From Pseudopedobacter saltans DSM 12145 (GTDB taxonomy: Bacteria; Bacteroidota; Bacteroidia; Sphingobacteriales; Sphingobacteriaceae): DNA of 64,000 bases. The notes under the pieces were generated by a model. It was not told the origin of the DNA and did not search any database. It worked only from the letters and a program-made list of their open reading frames with translations. Positions 8,562-17,813 of the stretch are shown in pieces (positions within the stretch are counted from its first letter, which is position 1; every line of letters starts with the position of its first letter). The stretch lies in NCBI RefSeq assembly GCF_000190735.1, contig NC_015177.1, positions 1,488,001 to 1,552,000 of the forward strand, written 5' to 3'. A program made the position numbers and the translations under genes.

Positions 8562-9584
8562 ATGAAAAAAATAGGATTCTTATCATTTGGACATTGGGCC
8601 AACCATCCGGCTTACCAAACACAATCCGCCAGCGATGTATTGCTTCAATCCATTGATTTGGCTGTTGCTGCCGAAGAAATTGGTTTAGACGGAGCCTATT
8701 TCAGGGTTCACCACTTTGCGGCTCAACTGGCTTCGCCTTTCCCTTTGCTTTCGGCTATTGGTGCTAAAACCAATAAAATCGAGATTGGAACAGGCGTTAT
8801 AGATATGCGTTATGAAAACCCGCTTTATATGGTTGAAGATGCCGGAGCTGCCGATTTAATATCCGAAGGCAGATTGCAACTGGGCATCAGCAGAGGGTCG
8901 CCCGAGCAAGTTATTGATGGATGGCGATATTTTGGCTATGAAACTTTAGAGGGAGAAAACGATGCCGATATGGGGCGTCGCAAAGCACTGGAATTCTTAG
9001 ACAAACTAAAAGGTATTGGCTTTGCCCAGCCTAACCCATACCCTATGTTTCCTAATCCACCAGGCTTACTACGATTAGAGCCTCATTCTGAAGGCTTACG
9101 CGATCGTATCTGGTGGGGAGCAGCTTCCAATGCTACAGCGATTTGGGCTGCAGAAAATGGAATGTTTCTCCAAAGCTCAACCTTGAAATACGATGAAAAT
9201 GGCAAACCTTTTCATATCCAACAAGCAGAACAAATTAGGCTTTATAAAGAAGCATGGAAAAAAGCCGGACACCAACGCGAACCAAGAGTTTCTGTTAGCC
9301 GCTCTATATTTGCTTTGGTAAACGAACAAGACCGCTATTACTTCGGACAGGAAGCCAATAAAACCGATAAAATTGGTTTAATTGAACAAGATAAACGGGC
9401 CATTTTTGGAAGAAGCTATGCCGCAGAACCCGATCAACTCATTAAAGAACTGGCCGGGGATGAAGCTTTACAAGAAGCAGATACTATTCTTTTAACCATA
9501 CCAAATACCTTAGGCGTCGATTATAATGTTCATCTGCTGTCATCAATTTTAAAATACATTGCACCAGAACTGGGCTGGCGTTAA
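8562..9584 (+). CDS. LLM-class (luciferase-like) flavin-dependent oxidoreductase
   Basis: 340 residues, full length for a bacterial luciferase-like TIM-barrel. Diagnostic features: the N-terminal KIGFLSFGHW strand; the helix IDLAVAAEEIGLDGAYFRVHHF; IGAKTNKIEIGTGVIDM followed by NPLYMVEDAGAADLISEGRLQLGISRG, the F420/FMN-binding core; and a C-terminal LLTIPNTLGVDYNVHLLSSI region. Members use reduced FMN (or F420) and oxygen to oxidise a substrate that cannot be read from the sequence. It is monocistronic and flanked on both sides by BIME-like repeats, so it may be an accessory gene. Confidence 0.88.
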   Translation: MKKIGFLSFGHWANHPAYQTQSASDVLLQSIDLAVAAEEIGLDGAYFRVHHFAAQLASPFPLLSAIGAKTNKIEIGTGVIDMRYENPLYMVEDAGAADLISEGRLQLGISRGSPEQVIDGWRYFGYETLEGENDADMGRRKALEFLDKLKGIGFAQPNPYPMFPNPPGLLRLEPHSEGLRDRIWWGAASNATAIWAAENGMFLQSSTLKYDENGKPFHIQQAEQIRLYKEAWKKAGHQREPRVSVSRSIFALVNEQDRYYFGQEANKTDKIGLIEQDKRAIFGRSYAAEPDQLIKELAGDEALQEADTILLTIPNTLGVDYNVHLLSSILKYIAPELGWR

Positions 9585-10254
9585 AAATAAGATTAGTTCT
9601 CGAAACAGAACAAGATATAATTTTTATACCATACATGGTCTGTGTCTTCATTAGGCCATATATATTTTTACCATCAAACTCTCCCGTCTTTCGTCATCTC
9701 GCCCCTTCCCCGTCATCTCGACCATTCCTTCCCCGTCATCTCGAGCGAGTCGAGAGATCTCTAACATAGTAGCACAAAACCAAATATACATCCTGCTTCC
9801 ATAGCCAACAGATATCTCCATTCCGTTCCACTTCAGTCGATATGACAAAAATTAATAACCGCCATCTCCGCCCCCCTTCCCCGTCATCTCGAGCGAGCCC
9901 AGCGAGTCGAGAGATCCCTAACCTAGTAGCACAAAACCAAACATATATCCTGCTTCCATAGCCAACAGATTCCTCCACTCCAGTCGGAATGACGAACGAT
10001 GAAGGTCATCTCGCCCCTTCCCCGTCATCTCGACCGTAGCGGAGAGATCTCCAACCTACCCGCACAATCCCAACCTACCTCCATAACCAACAGATGCCTC
10101 CGTTCCATTTCGTTACAGTCGACATGACGGAATGGGGCTATCACTCTTGTTCAGAAAAATACAGATTATGAATTATTAAAATAAGCAAATCTTAAATATT
10201 CATTTTTATAAAAATCATATTGCCAGGTTTGATGTTCTTTTAAATAAAAACAAT
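9585..10254. repeat. Gene-free stretch with three BIME-like units
   Basis: Complete units occupy 9735-9846, 9883-9993 and 10024-10128, in the same orientation as those at 7.3-8.4 kb. Solo GTCATCTCG half-sequences precede them at about 9694, 9717 and 10006. The flanks (9585-9690 and 10130-10254) are AT-rich and hold nothing recognised apart from the promoter region of the Crp-like gene. Confidence 0.8.
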
Positions 10255-10833
10255 ATGGAAACCCAAGCACTTTTTAGCTTACTTGAAGACCTGGTGGAAG
10301 AAATCCCTCAATCTTTCTTCATAAAGCTTGATCAGGAATTAAAACCTAAGCTATATTCTGAACGTACTATTATTATAGAACGAGGTTCTTATCAAAGGTA
10401 CTTTTACTATCTATCTAAAGGAATAGCAACAGGAAGAGATGAAGAAAGAATAGTATCCTTCTTTTGCGAAGAAAATGAGATTATTCTATTTGATGAATCT
10501 TTCATAGACGACCTACCGTCCACATTGGAAATAACAGTAGAGAAAGGAAGTGTAGTTTATGAGATTGAGCGAGATAAGTTTTTAAAATTTGAAAACAAAC
10601 ATTTCACAAATATTCTTTTGACAAAAATCCTATTAGCTAATGATAGCTATTTTAATAGTTTAAACACCAAAATGAAATCTTTATCAGTAAAAGAGCGAAT
10701 TGAATTAGTGCGCAAACGCCATAAAAGTTTCTTTTTAGCTAAATTAGATATACTAGCATCTTTTATGGGAGCATCTATTGCTCAAGTGTGTACACATCGA
10801 AAAGCTTTGGCTAAATTAGGTGTTAAATCATAG
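10255..10833 (+). CDS. Crp/Fnr-family transcriptional regulator
   Basis: 192 residues. The N-terminal beta-barrel has the cyclic-nucleotide-binding-domain pattern (YSERTIIIERGSYQRYFYYLSKG, IVSFFCEENEIIL, VVYEIERDKFLKF). The C-terminal part has a degenerate helix-turn-helix (AKLDILASFMGASIAQVCTHRKALAKLG). The phosphate-binding cassette residues of true cAMP receptors are absent, as in most Bacteroidota Crp-like sensors, so the ligand is unknown. Such genes are often next to the oxidoreductase they control; the LLM gene is 670 bp upstream on the same strand, but that link is inference. Confidence 0.75.
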   Translation: METQALFSLLEDLVEEIPQSFFIKLDQELKPKLYSERTIIIERGSYQRYFYYLSKGIATGRDEERIVSFFCEENEIILFDESFIDDLPSTLEITVEKGSVVYEIERDKFLKFENKHFTNILLTKILLANDSYFNSLNTKMKSLSVKERIELVRKRHKSFFLAKLDILASFMGASIAQVCTHRKALAKLGVKS

Positions 10834-10933
10834 CACAATCCAGACGAACAAGCCTACAAGCAAACTTACCACTCTCTACTTACTACTTACTACTTACTAC
10901 TTACCACCTATAACTTAAAACCCAATACCCCCC

Positions 10934-10990
10934 CAAAAAAACCACCCGCCGCCTAGATAAAAGCCCTATATCTATTTGCGAGCAGGTGGC
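10934..10990 (-). terminator. Terminator downstream of the 87-aa gene
   Basis: Read leftward, CCACCTGC...ATAGATA pairs with TATCT...GCGGGTGG, an imperfect stem over 10942-10989. Seven T follow (A on the plus strand at 10935-10941). Confidence 0.7.
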
Positions 10991-11022
10991 CAATAAACCG
11001 CTATGAATTATAAAAAAGGTTT

Positions 11023-11286
11023 TTAAACTTTCATTGAAACTGCTATCTCTCCCCTTTCTGTCTTCAACTCAATCTCCAACAATTCCAATACATCCAGCAA
11101 ACGTTTCAAATGCTCATAAAAAGCCAACAGGTCTTTCTTCTGTGCTACGGGCTGACTGCTGAATCCATCAGAAACGGTTAAAGCAAAAAACTTCCAGAGC
11201 AACTCTTTGCTCTCTGCCGATTTATAATCGCCTAACAGTTTCTCCAGTTCGGAGATAACTTGCTGGTATTTATACTCTATGCTCAT
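11023..11286 (-). CDS. Small helical protein, paralogue A (unrecognised family)
   Basis: 87 residues, all predicted helix, charged, with no signal or membrane segment. It is clearly homologous to the neighbouring 90-residue protein: LLWKFFALTVSDGFSSQP aligns with YLWQLFSLTVSGAYNSQP, and LLAFYEHLKRLLDVLE with LLAVYAHLQQVLNALE. The shared core is (L/Y)LW-x2-F-x-LTVS-x3-SQP. I do not recognise the family. The gene is preceded at -43 by a hairpin (11329-11394) and followed by a terminator. A frameshifted relic of the same family lies at 48.5 kb, which implies copy-number turnover in this genome. Confidence 0.7.
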   Translation of the reverse strand: MSIEYKYQQVISELEKLLGDYKSAESKELLWKFFALTVSDGFSSQPVAQKKDLLAFYEHLKRLLDVLELLEIELKTERGEIAVSMKV

Positions 11287-11321
11287 ATATTGATTAGGTT
11301 TATGGTTAAGATTTTAATGAT

Positions 11322-11394
11322 AAAAAACAGGCTGTCCAACCTGCATGGCTTCAATAAAAAACTACTACTATTTTTACCATAACATGGACAGCCT
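11322..11394 (-). promoter_or_regulatory. Long-loop hairpin with T-run between the two small paralogues
   Basis: The 10-bp arms AGGCTGTCCA (11329-11338) and TGGACAGCCT (11385-11394) are perfect complements. Read leftward, the second arm is followed by GTTTTTT. The element lies 43 bp upstream of the 87-aa gene and just after the 90-aa gene. It could be the terminator of the latter, a leader attenuator of the former, or both. The segment just before the leftward 3' arm (TGAAGCCATGCAGG) is shared with the hairpin at 11.75 kb. Confidence 0.55.
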
Positions 11395-11409
11395 TATGAG
11401 AGCGAAAAA

Positions 11410-11682
11410 TTATTCTGGTGATTTGATAATATAAGGATCTGTTAATTGACGGCTACCTAAGGTGCTTTCGGTTAGCATAGGTTCCAAAGCATTCAGCACC
11501 TGCTGCAAATGCGCGTAAACCGCCAAAAGCTTTTCCCTCCTTTCCAAAGGCTGACTGTTGTAAGCTCCGGATACAGTAAGCGAAAACAATTGCCAGAGAT
11601 AGGCCCTGGTCTCCTCAAGGGAGAACTCTTGAAAGCATTCTTGTAGCATGTCTTCGAAAAGCTGGGTCTTTTGTTTTTCCAT
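11410..11682 (-). CDS. Small helical protein, paralogue B (unrecognised family)
   Basis: 90 residues and homologous throughout its central 55 residues to the 87-aa neighbour (LFSLTVSGAYNSQPLERREKLLAVYAHLQQVLNALE). The C-terminal tail differs. There are no cysteines in the conserved core and no membrane segment. The function is unknown. The start at 11682 is preceded by a hairpin (11732-11808) about 50 bp upstream, the same distance as for paralogue A. The pair looks like a tandem duplication of a 'leader hairpin plus gene' unit. Confidence 0.68.
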   Translation of the reverse strand: MEKQKTQLFEDMLQECFQEFSLEETRAYLWQLFSLTVSGAYNSQPLERREKLLAVYAHLQQVLNALEPMLTESTLGSRQLTDPYIIKSPE

Positions 11683-12004
11683 GATACCCGTTATTTATTT
11701 AACGAGTCTTGCAATAGAATAGAAATACAAAAGTGGGTTTCTACCTACCATAGCTTCAGTTTGGTTCTCACGCCTTATGTTGATATGGAATTACAGTAGA
11801 AACCCACTCTTATTTAGAAATGCTAAAATAGCATAAACTACAAAAGAATGGGTAAAAATCTACTGTTTTGCATCAACGGCGTGAGAAATGAAGCTGCAAA
11901 ACTCTTATTTATACCTTTTTATAATCAAATCAAATATAATAAAAATATTTAAATAAGGACAAATAAGTCCTAATATTTTCTTCTTAATATTTGGATTTTG
12001 CGGT
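11683..12004. promoter_or_regulatory. Gap with leader hairpin of paralogue B and candidate XRE operator
   Basis: The 13-bp arms AGTGGGTTTCTAC (11732-11744) and GTAGAAACCCACT (11796-11808) are perfect inverted repeats around a 51-nt loop; leftward, the second arm is followed by TTTTG. Further right, AGGAC (11956-11960) and GTCCT (11967-11971) form a small inverted repeat in AT-rich sequence, 34-49 bp before the XRE start. It is a plausible autoregulatory operator. Confidence 0.5.
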
Positions 12005-12232
12005 GTGGGAAAACAGTATAGAGATCAAGAATATTTAATCAATGTCGGCAAACGACTTATGGAAATCCGTGAAGCGAAAAATATAACACAGGAAAAGCTT
12101 CAAGAATTGACTGGATTAGATATTAGACAAATCGGTCGTATTGAACGAGCCGAAACCAATGTCTCTATAAGTAGTATAAAATTGATTGCTGACTGTCTAA
12201 AAATTTCTGTATCAGAGTTATTAGATGTATAG
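12005..12232 (+). CDS. XRE-family (Cro/C1-type) helix-turn-helix regulator
   Basis: 75 residues, almost entirely one HTH_3 domain: RLMEIREAKNITQEKLQELTGLDIRQIGRIERAETNVSISSIKLIADCLKISVSELLDV, quoted in parts: the recognition helix lies in LTGLDIRQIGRIE. The proposed start is GTG at 12005, giving a short N-terminal arm typical of these proteins; an ATG at codon 19 would cut into helix 1. It stands next to the defence island, converging on the AbiH gene, and may regulate island or phage-related functions. That is inference from position. Confidence 0.8.
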   Translation: MGKQYRDQEYLINVGKRLMEIREAKNITQEKLQELTGLDIRQIGRIERAETNVSISSIKLIADCLKISVSELLDV

Positions 12233-12266
12233 GTTTTGGACAACAAAGTAAAATCTCAATTAAGAC

Positions 12267-13511
12267 CTAATTACACTGCGGAAAAGCATTAGCTTCATCA
12301 AACTCAACAATAAGCTTACGCATTCTACCCTTATCACTAAAATGCCTTCCTAAATTCACTGTCTTCTCCCAAAAGTCATTAGTCCCATCAGGCTTTTGAT
12401 AATGGAATATCTTTACTGATTTACAATGCTCATGATCAAAAATTTCTTTAAACATGGTGCGATCAGATAAACCACAAGAATGTCCCATTATAAATACTTG
12501 ATAATCGCCGCTATTTAAAAAACGAATTAGATTTCTATAATTAGGAGTGTTAAAGTATTGATAGGATTTGATATGGGTAAATAAATCATTATTGCCTTGC
12601 TCCTCAAACGTTAAGTAATCTTTATCATGTTCATCTCCAAAACCAAAAATGAGAGGATTTTTAAGCTCATATAACTCGCCATGGATATGATTAATTTCTA
12701 CCTTTCTAAATATACTTTGTTCAATAACATGATCTTTATAATGATTGAATGTATCGGTATAATTAAAATTAACAACGTACAAATAATGGTCTTCTTCTTT
12801 AAACCTATCATCAAATCCCAATTTTTGTCTTAAATTTTCATAATCTACTGTAGTGTCAAAATCAGATATATTATATTTTGATTTAATATGTGCGATAAGG
12901 TTTCCTTTTACACTTACTCTTGCATTTTTTTGTTGTATTTCTAAATACTCTTTAAGCTTTCCTTTTATAAATTGGAGTTCATCATTTAACTGATTAACTT
13001 TTTTAAAGTCAAATTGACCTTCTCTATTTTTACAGTTCTTTAAAGCTTCAAAATATTCATTTTCTACATCTACCCAATTACAATCTTGACAATTGATTAT
13101 TAGATTTTTTAATAAATCGGATAAGACATTTACTTTAAAAGGTTCATTACGATTATCATCTGACACTGAAAAGTGATCACTATCAGCTATTATGAAAACC
13201 GGAATATACTTTTCATTAATATTCAACAGCTCTTTTATAGTTCTTTGTTCAAAATGACTTGCTATAAAGTAAATCAAATCATCCTTTGTATAACCAGAAT
13301 GGTAAACCCCTTCTTTATATGCAGTAACAACTCTTGTGAAAGAATAAAAATCTTTAAATTCAATCTGAAGCAATTCATCTTTGTAAATGCTAGGTAGGTA
13401 GCTTCTACTACCAAAACATTCAGCTAAATACCATATCAAAAAATCCTTATAGCTGGTTTTTAAACCATGCGCTAAATCAAAACCATTACCTACAAGTATA
13501 AGTCTATTCAT
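12267..13511 (-). CDS. AbiH-family abortive infection protein
   Basis: 414 residues. The N terminus NRLILVGNGFDLAHGLKTSYKDFLIWYL is the family hallmark (GNGFDLxHGLxTxYxDF), given here in parts: VGNGFDLAHGL and TSYKDFL. The C-terminal half has NFNYTDTF and HIHGE, then FGFGDEHDKDY and IMGHSCGLSDRTMFKEIF, all typical of AbiH. AbiH was described in Lactococcus as a phage abortive-infection protein; its mechanism is unresolved. It is the last gene of the leftward defence series, 30 nt behind the 323-aa protein. The gene is AT-rich like the PIN and TrlF genes, which suggests horizontal acquisition. Confidence 0.88.
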   Translation of the reverse strand: MNRLILVGNGFDLAHGLKTSYKDFLIWYLAECFGSRSYLPSIYKDELLQIEFKDFYSFTRVVTAYKEGVYHSGYTKDDLIYFIASHFEQRTIKELLNINEKYIPVFIIADSDHFSVSDDNRNEPFKVNVLSDLLKNLIINCQDCNWVDVENEYFEALKNCKNREGQFDFKKVNQLNDELQFIKGKLKEYLEIQQKNARVSVKGNLIAHIKSKYNISDFDTTVDYENLRQKLGFDDRFKEEDHYLYVVNFNYTDTFNHYKDHVIEQSIFRKVEINHIHGELYELKNPLIFGFGDEHDKDYLTFEEQGNNDLFTHIKSYQYFNTPNYRNLIRFLNSGDYQVFIMGHSCGLSDRTMFKEIFDHEHCKSVKIFHYQKPDGTNDFWEKTVNLGRHFSDKGRMRKLIVEFDEANAFPQCN

Positions 13512-13541
13512 ACACTTTACTACGCTTAGTTTTAATAAAAC

Positions 13542-14513
13542 TTAGAACACATTATCCAACGATTTCGCATTTAATATTCTATCACGCGACGAATACCTGG
13601 GACTTTGAGGTGCTTTTCCTTTTATCTTTCCTAAAGGTATACTTTTAATCTTCTGAGCAGGTTCTGCAAAGTGGAGTATATATTTATTGGTGTCCTTCCA
13701 TTGCTCTATAGACTTCACCTCCGCAATATGCGTAATAGCCGAAATAGGCGCTACCTGATAAGCAGCAATATATTTTATTTTAGGTATCATAGATGAATTT
13801 AGGCGTATTGCATACCAACAATTTTCATCTATAAATACCTCCTTAAACCCATCTTCCCTAGCAGGAATTACAATGGTATCTATATCAGAAATATCTATTT
13901 TTTCTGTATCCTCTGTTACTTCATTCAAAAAAGGCTCAAACTCGTAAAGCAGTTTACCACTTTCAGATTGATATCTTTTTAACGTAGTAACCTCTACCGG
14001 AAACTTAAAACGACTAATTAATACCGTTTCAAGCTCATCTCCTAACTCATCAATAATTAATAAGGCATTAAAAGAGTCTTTTTTATGGATAATAGATTCC
14101 AATAAATAATCAACATTTTCATAACCATTACTTTTTGCAAATGCTTCACACTTTTTCCATTCAACAGGTCTTTTCTGAAGCATTTCTTTAATGATGTTCT
14201 TCACTTTTACTTTCGAACTTTCAAAAGACAAAGAGAATTCCAAAATCTGAACGGCTATATGTTTTAAATGTTGATGGCTAGCTAAATCATTTTCTACCAC
14301 AAATATCTTTGGGTCCTGCTTATTGGTTAAATCTATTAAATAGCCATCAGGTAAATTATTAGTATTTCCCTTCTGTCCTATTTTTTTCTTATCGTCAAGA
14401 TAAATTCTTGTCGAACCAAATAAAGCATCTTTCACAAAATGTACAGCCTCTTCTAAGTCTGCCTCTTTTTCGAACGGAACCTCTGTATATTGTTCTTCTT
14501 TATTCCAAAGCAT
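13542..14513 (-). CDS. Uncharacterised type I RM-associated protein (possible PD-(D/E)xK-like fold)
   Basis: 323 residues, not recognised as a named family. It sits 26 nt downstream of hsdR and 30 nt upstream of abiH, so it is probably cotranscribed. The N-terminal third resembles a restriction-nuclease-like layout: a helix (EEAVHFVKDALFG), then PDGYLIDLTNKQDPKIFVVENDL, where D and E-x-D fall at the spacing of a PD-(D/E)xK core with the Lys replaced by Asp. ASHQHLKHIAVQILEFS follows as the helix with a Q. The middle (NALLIIDELGDELETVLI) is an alpha/beta segment; the C-terminal third (ENCWYAIRLNSSMIPKIKYIAAYQVAPISAITHIAEV) is beta-rich and could bind nucleic acid. The nuclease reading is inference only. 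Confidence 0.6.
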   Translation of the reverse strand: MLWNKEEQYTEVPFEKEADLEEAVHFVKDALFGSTRIYLDDKKKIGQKGNTNNLPDGYLIDLTNKQDPKIFVVENDLASHQHLKHIAVQILEFSLSFESSKVKVKNIIKEMLQKRPVEWKKCEAFAKSNGYENVDYLLESIIHKKDSFNALLIIDELGDELETVLISRFKFPVEVTTLKRYQSESGKLLYEFEPFLNEVTEDTEKIDISDIDTIVIPAREDGFKEVFIDENCWYAIRLNSSMIPKIKYIAAYQVAPISAITHIAEVKSIEQWKDTNKYILHFAEPAQKIKSIPLGKIKGKAPQSPRYSSRDRILNAKSLDNVF

Positions 14514-14539
14514 GATTACTTTTAATAATTATCTTAAAA

Positions 14540-17500
14540 CTACCTATTCCTCTTAAAATTCTCTGCCTGTTCCAATACATTCTTATACACGTCATCCTGT
14601 GTAATGGGCGGATAACCATACTGATGTAGTTTCACTATAATATCCATTTTCAATTGCGCCTTAATATCATCCCGATCTGCCCAATCCGGATACTTAGCCG
14701 TATTATCCACTATTATTTTAATTTCTTTGGCTAGCTCCAGCATTTTATCCTTATCAAACTCAAAACCGTACTGTTTACAAATCATATACAGGATATCATA
14801 AAAAGCTTTCTCTTCATAATCAATTCCCAAATCATGAAAAGAATCCATCTCTATACGAAGTTTTATAATCAGGTCCAGCATTTGCTCAGCCGTATCAGCC
14901 TGGATACCATCATAATCTAATACATCCCTTTCGCTTCGTTCGTTATACCTATTAACAATCGTCTGTAAACGTACCGAGAAATCTTGTCCTTTTACTTTAT
15001 TTACTTTTTTAAAATCGCCGATAGCTTGTTTTAATAAGCGCTCCAGAATTTTAATTTTAGTATTAGGTAATTCTAAATTAGCTATCTTTTCAATAAACTT
15101 ATCATTAAACAAATCAATCGTATTTGCCTTATGATCATCCAGTTTAAAAATCTCTTCAACTCCTTCAGAAATAATCGCTTCTTCTACCAGCTTAGCAACC
15201 TTTTCATTCATCTGTGCCGTATCAGGTGCCTCACCTTTAGTCAACTTCACTACAATAGATTTTACCGCAAAGTAGAAATGAATTTCATCCACCTCTCTTA
15301 AAGCAAACAATTCCGAACCACTCACCAAATTATAGGCAGACTTTAATTTCTTGGTTACATTTACAAAAAACTTCTCCGACTCCTCGGTTTGCAAAACCAA
15401 TTCAGAAGCATTATTTAAACACTGTAAACGTTCTACCGGCAAACCATCGTAATATTTTGAAGCATCAAACTTGTAGAAGAATTGTCTAAGTAAATCAATC
15501 TGATCACGAACAATAATCTCTGCCTGACTGATATCTTCAAAATCATCATCTGCTGTCTGATTATTGAATAATCCTAAAGCATGGTTCAGATTTTTCTTGA
15601 TACCAATATAATCCACTACCAGACCTCTATCCTTACCCTGATATTTACGATTTACCCGGGAAATAGTCTGAATAAGATTATGCGTTTGCAAAAGTTTGTC
15701 AATATAAATAGTATCTAAAAATGGTACATCAAAGCCCGTCAGCCACATATCTACCACAATGGCTATCTTGAAATTAGATTTAACCTGTTTGAACTGGCGA
15801 TCCAGTTCTTTGCGCTCCTCCTTACTACCCAACAAATCCCATAAATCCTTTTCGTCATCCTTATTACGGGTCATCACCATCTTAACACGCTCTATAGGCT
15901 TAATCTCTTTCTGCTCTTTTTCATTTAAGCCCTCAGGAAGCATAACCTCTCCCCATGCCGGGCGCAATACTAAAATTTCTTTGTATAATTTATAGGCAAT
16001 ACCACGTGAGGCACAAACAAACATCACTTTCCCGGCAACTGTTGCATTTTCTTCTATACGCTTTTCGTAATGCGTTATAAAATCCTGTGCAATAGCCTTA
16101 ATACGATCGCCATCACCTAAAACAACTTCCATTTTTGCAATAGCTCTTTGACTGTACTCTACATGATATTCCGAAGCGCCTTCTTGCAGTGCATTTTCAT
16201 AATAATTTTCAATTTCCTGTACCTTATTATAATCCAGATTCACTTTAGCTGCCCTGCCCTCATACACCAAACGCACAGTAATCTCATCATTTACAGACTC
16301 AAACATTGTGTACGAATCCACCACATCGCCAAACACCTCTAAAGTTTTATCTATTGGTGTTCCCGTAAAACCAACGTAGGTTGCATAGGGTAAGGAATCA
16401 TGTAAATACTTAGCAAAGCCATACGATTTGGTTACTCCTTTTTCCTCATCAATTTTCACCTTTAAGTCCAGATTAACCTGCGAACGATGCGCCTCATCAG
16501 AGATACAGATAATATTAAAACGATCTGATAGGATCTCGTCATCTTCAGCAAATTTCTGAACCGTTGTCAGGAATACCCCGCCACTTTCTCTACCACGTAA
16601 ACGGGCTCTTAAATCAGCTCTCGATTCAATATTGATGATATTCTCGTCTCCTATAAAATCTTTGGCATTGGTAAAATCTTTAGACAGCTGGTCATCCAGG
16701 TCCGTACGGTCCGATATAATAATAATCGTGGGGCTGGCAAAATCTGTAGAGCGCATCAGCAAACGCGATAAATACAACATGGTATAGCTTTTACCACATC
16801 CCGTTGCTCCAAAATAAGTTCCCCCTTTACCATCTCCCTCTGGCTTACGATGCGCTAGAATATTTTTATATAACTTATTGGCAGCATAATATTGCGGATA
16901 GCGTGTCAATATCTTCAATTCATGTTTAGACGTATCTGGAAACAACACAAAATGGTGAATAATATCTACCAATCTGCTTTGGTTTAGCATTCCATGAACA
17001 ATAGACGTAGCGGTTTCTATACCCGTCAGGGCTTTCTTTTCATTTCCTGTAATTTTGTTCCACCCGTAATAAAATTCGTAAGGCGAAAATACCGTACCCG
17101 CTTTGTTATTCACACCATCAGAAATCACACAAAACACATTGTATTTCATCAACTCCGGAATGTCTCTACGGTAGCGTACAGTCAATTGCTTATAAGCATC
17201 ATAAATGGTAATTTCCTCTTCAATAGCGGTTTTAAATTCAAAAACCACTACAGGAATTCCATTGAGATATAAAATCAAATCCGGAATACGCAATTCTGAT
17301 CCTTGAACCTCTAATTGATTGGCAATTTTGAATGTATTATTAGCTATATGCTCGATATCAATATATCGAATATGCAAATCTTTCTTTTGTGGATTGTTTC
17401 GTTTAAAAATCAAACCATCTGCTAATAATTTACAAATGTATTTATTAGAGTCATACAGATTGGAAGCTGACTGAAAAGCTATTTCGTTGACAATGCTTTC

Positions 17501-17677
17501 CAATTCTATTTCTTCCAAATCTTCGTAACGATTCAATAAAAAAGAACGCAAATCTTCCTTAATCAGAACTTCTTGATTAGAAACTCTCGATAATTCTTTC
17601 CCATCTATATAATGATAACCCTCTGTTTCCAAAAGGTGGATAAATGCTTGTTCTAATTGCAATTCGGTGTATTTCAT
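14540..17677 (-). CDS. hsdR: Type I restriction endonuclease subunit R
   Basis: 1045 residues, a normal HsdR length. The N-terminal HsdR_N nuclease domain has the PD-(D/E)xK triad as D133 in RIPDLILYL and E147-x-K149 in VFEFKT. SF2 translocase motifs follow: Walker A GATGCGKS (290-297), IIIISDRTDLDDQLS, DEAH box ISDEAHRSQ, VGFTGTP, and the C-terminal RecA domain with VVDMWLTGFDVP and QTISRVNR. The protein translocates DNA and cuts it when complexed with HsdM/HsdS. It is separated from its hsdM and hsdS by about 7 kb of inserted cargo genes, yet all lie on one strand. The first 12 codons are duplicated in the scar at 22621-22657. Confidence 0.95.
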   Translation of the reverse strand: MKYTELQLEQAFIHLLETEGYHYIDGKELSRVSNQEVLIKEDLRSFLLNRYEDLEEIELESIVNEIAFQSASNLYDSNKYICKLLADGLIFKRNNPQKKDLHIRYIDIEHIANNTFKIANQLEVQGSELRIPDLILYLNGIPVVVFEFKTAIEEEITIYDAYKQLTVRYRRDIPELMKYNVFCVISDGVNNKAGTVFSPYEFYYGWNKITGNEKKALTGIETATSIVHGMLNQSRLVDIIHHFVLFPDTSKHELKILTRYPQYYAANKLYKNILAHRKPEGDGKGGTYFGATGCGKSYTMLYLSRLLMRSTDFASPTIIIISDRTDLDDQLSKDFTNAKDFIGDENIINIESRADLRARLRGRESGGVFLTTVQKFAEDDEILSDRFNIICISDEAHRSQVNLDLKVKIDEEKGVTKSYGFAKYLHDSLPYATYVGFTGTPIDKTLEVFGDVVDSYTMFESVNDEITVRLVYEGRAAKVNLDYNKVQEIENYYENALQEGASEYHVEYSQRAIAKMEVVLGDGDRIKAIAQDFITHYEKRIEENATVAGKVMFVCASRGIAYKLYKEILVLRPAWGEVMLPEGLNEKEQKEIKPIERVKMVMTRNKDDEKDLWDLLGSKEERKELDRQFKQVKSNFKIAIVVDMWLTGFDVPFLDTIYIDKLLQTHNLIQTISRVNRKYQGKDRGLVVDYIGIKKNLNHALGLFNNQTADDDFEDISQAEIIVRDQIDLLRQFFYKFDASKYYDGLPVERLQCLNNASELVLQTEESEKFFVNVTKKLKSAYNLVSGSELFALREVDEIHFYFAVKSIVVKLTKGEAPDTAQMNEKVAKLVEEAIISEGVEEIFKLDDHKANTIDLFNDKFIEKIANLELPNTKIKILERLLKQAIGDFKKVNKVKGQDFSVRLQTIVNRYNERSERDVLDYDGIQADTAEQMLDLIIKLRIEMDSFHDLGIDYEEKAFYDILYMICKQYGFEFDKDKMLELAKEIKIIVDNTAKYPDWADRDDIKAQLKMDIIVKLHQYGYPPITQDDVYKNVLEQAENFKRNR

Positions 17678-17813
17678 AGTAACTTTTTCAAGCTAAGTTT
17701 TTTTTATTCTGTAGTGTCTATTAACAGGTTAAACTTGTTTGTCCAAATAAGCACATTTAAACATGCTTATTTGGATGTTTTTGTATCAAATAAGAAATAT
17801 CTGCTCAATCACG
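17678..17813. promoter_or_regulatory. hsdR upstream region with perfect 12-bp inverted repeat
   Basis: TCCAAATAAGCA (17742-17753) and TGCTTATTTGGA (17764-17775) are perfect complements around a 10-nt loop, in the 136-bp gap between the AbiEii stop and the hsdR start. Read rightward it is followed by T-rich sequence, but no rightward gene needs a terminator here. A regulator-binding site or an mRNA hairpin before hsdR is more likely. Confidence 0.5.
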
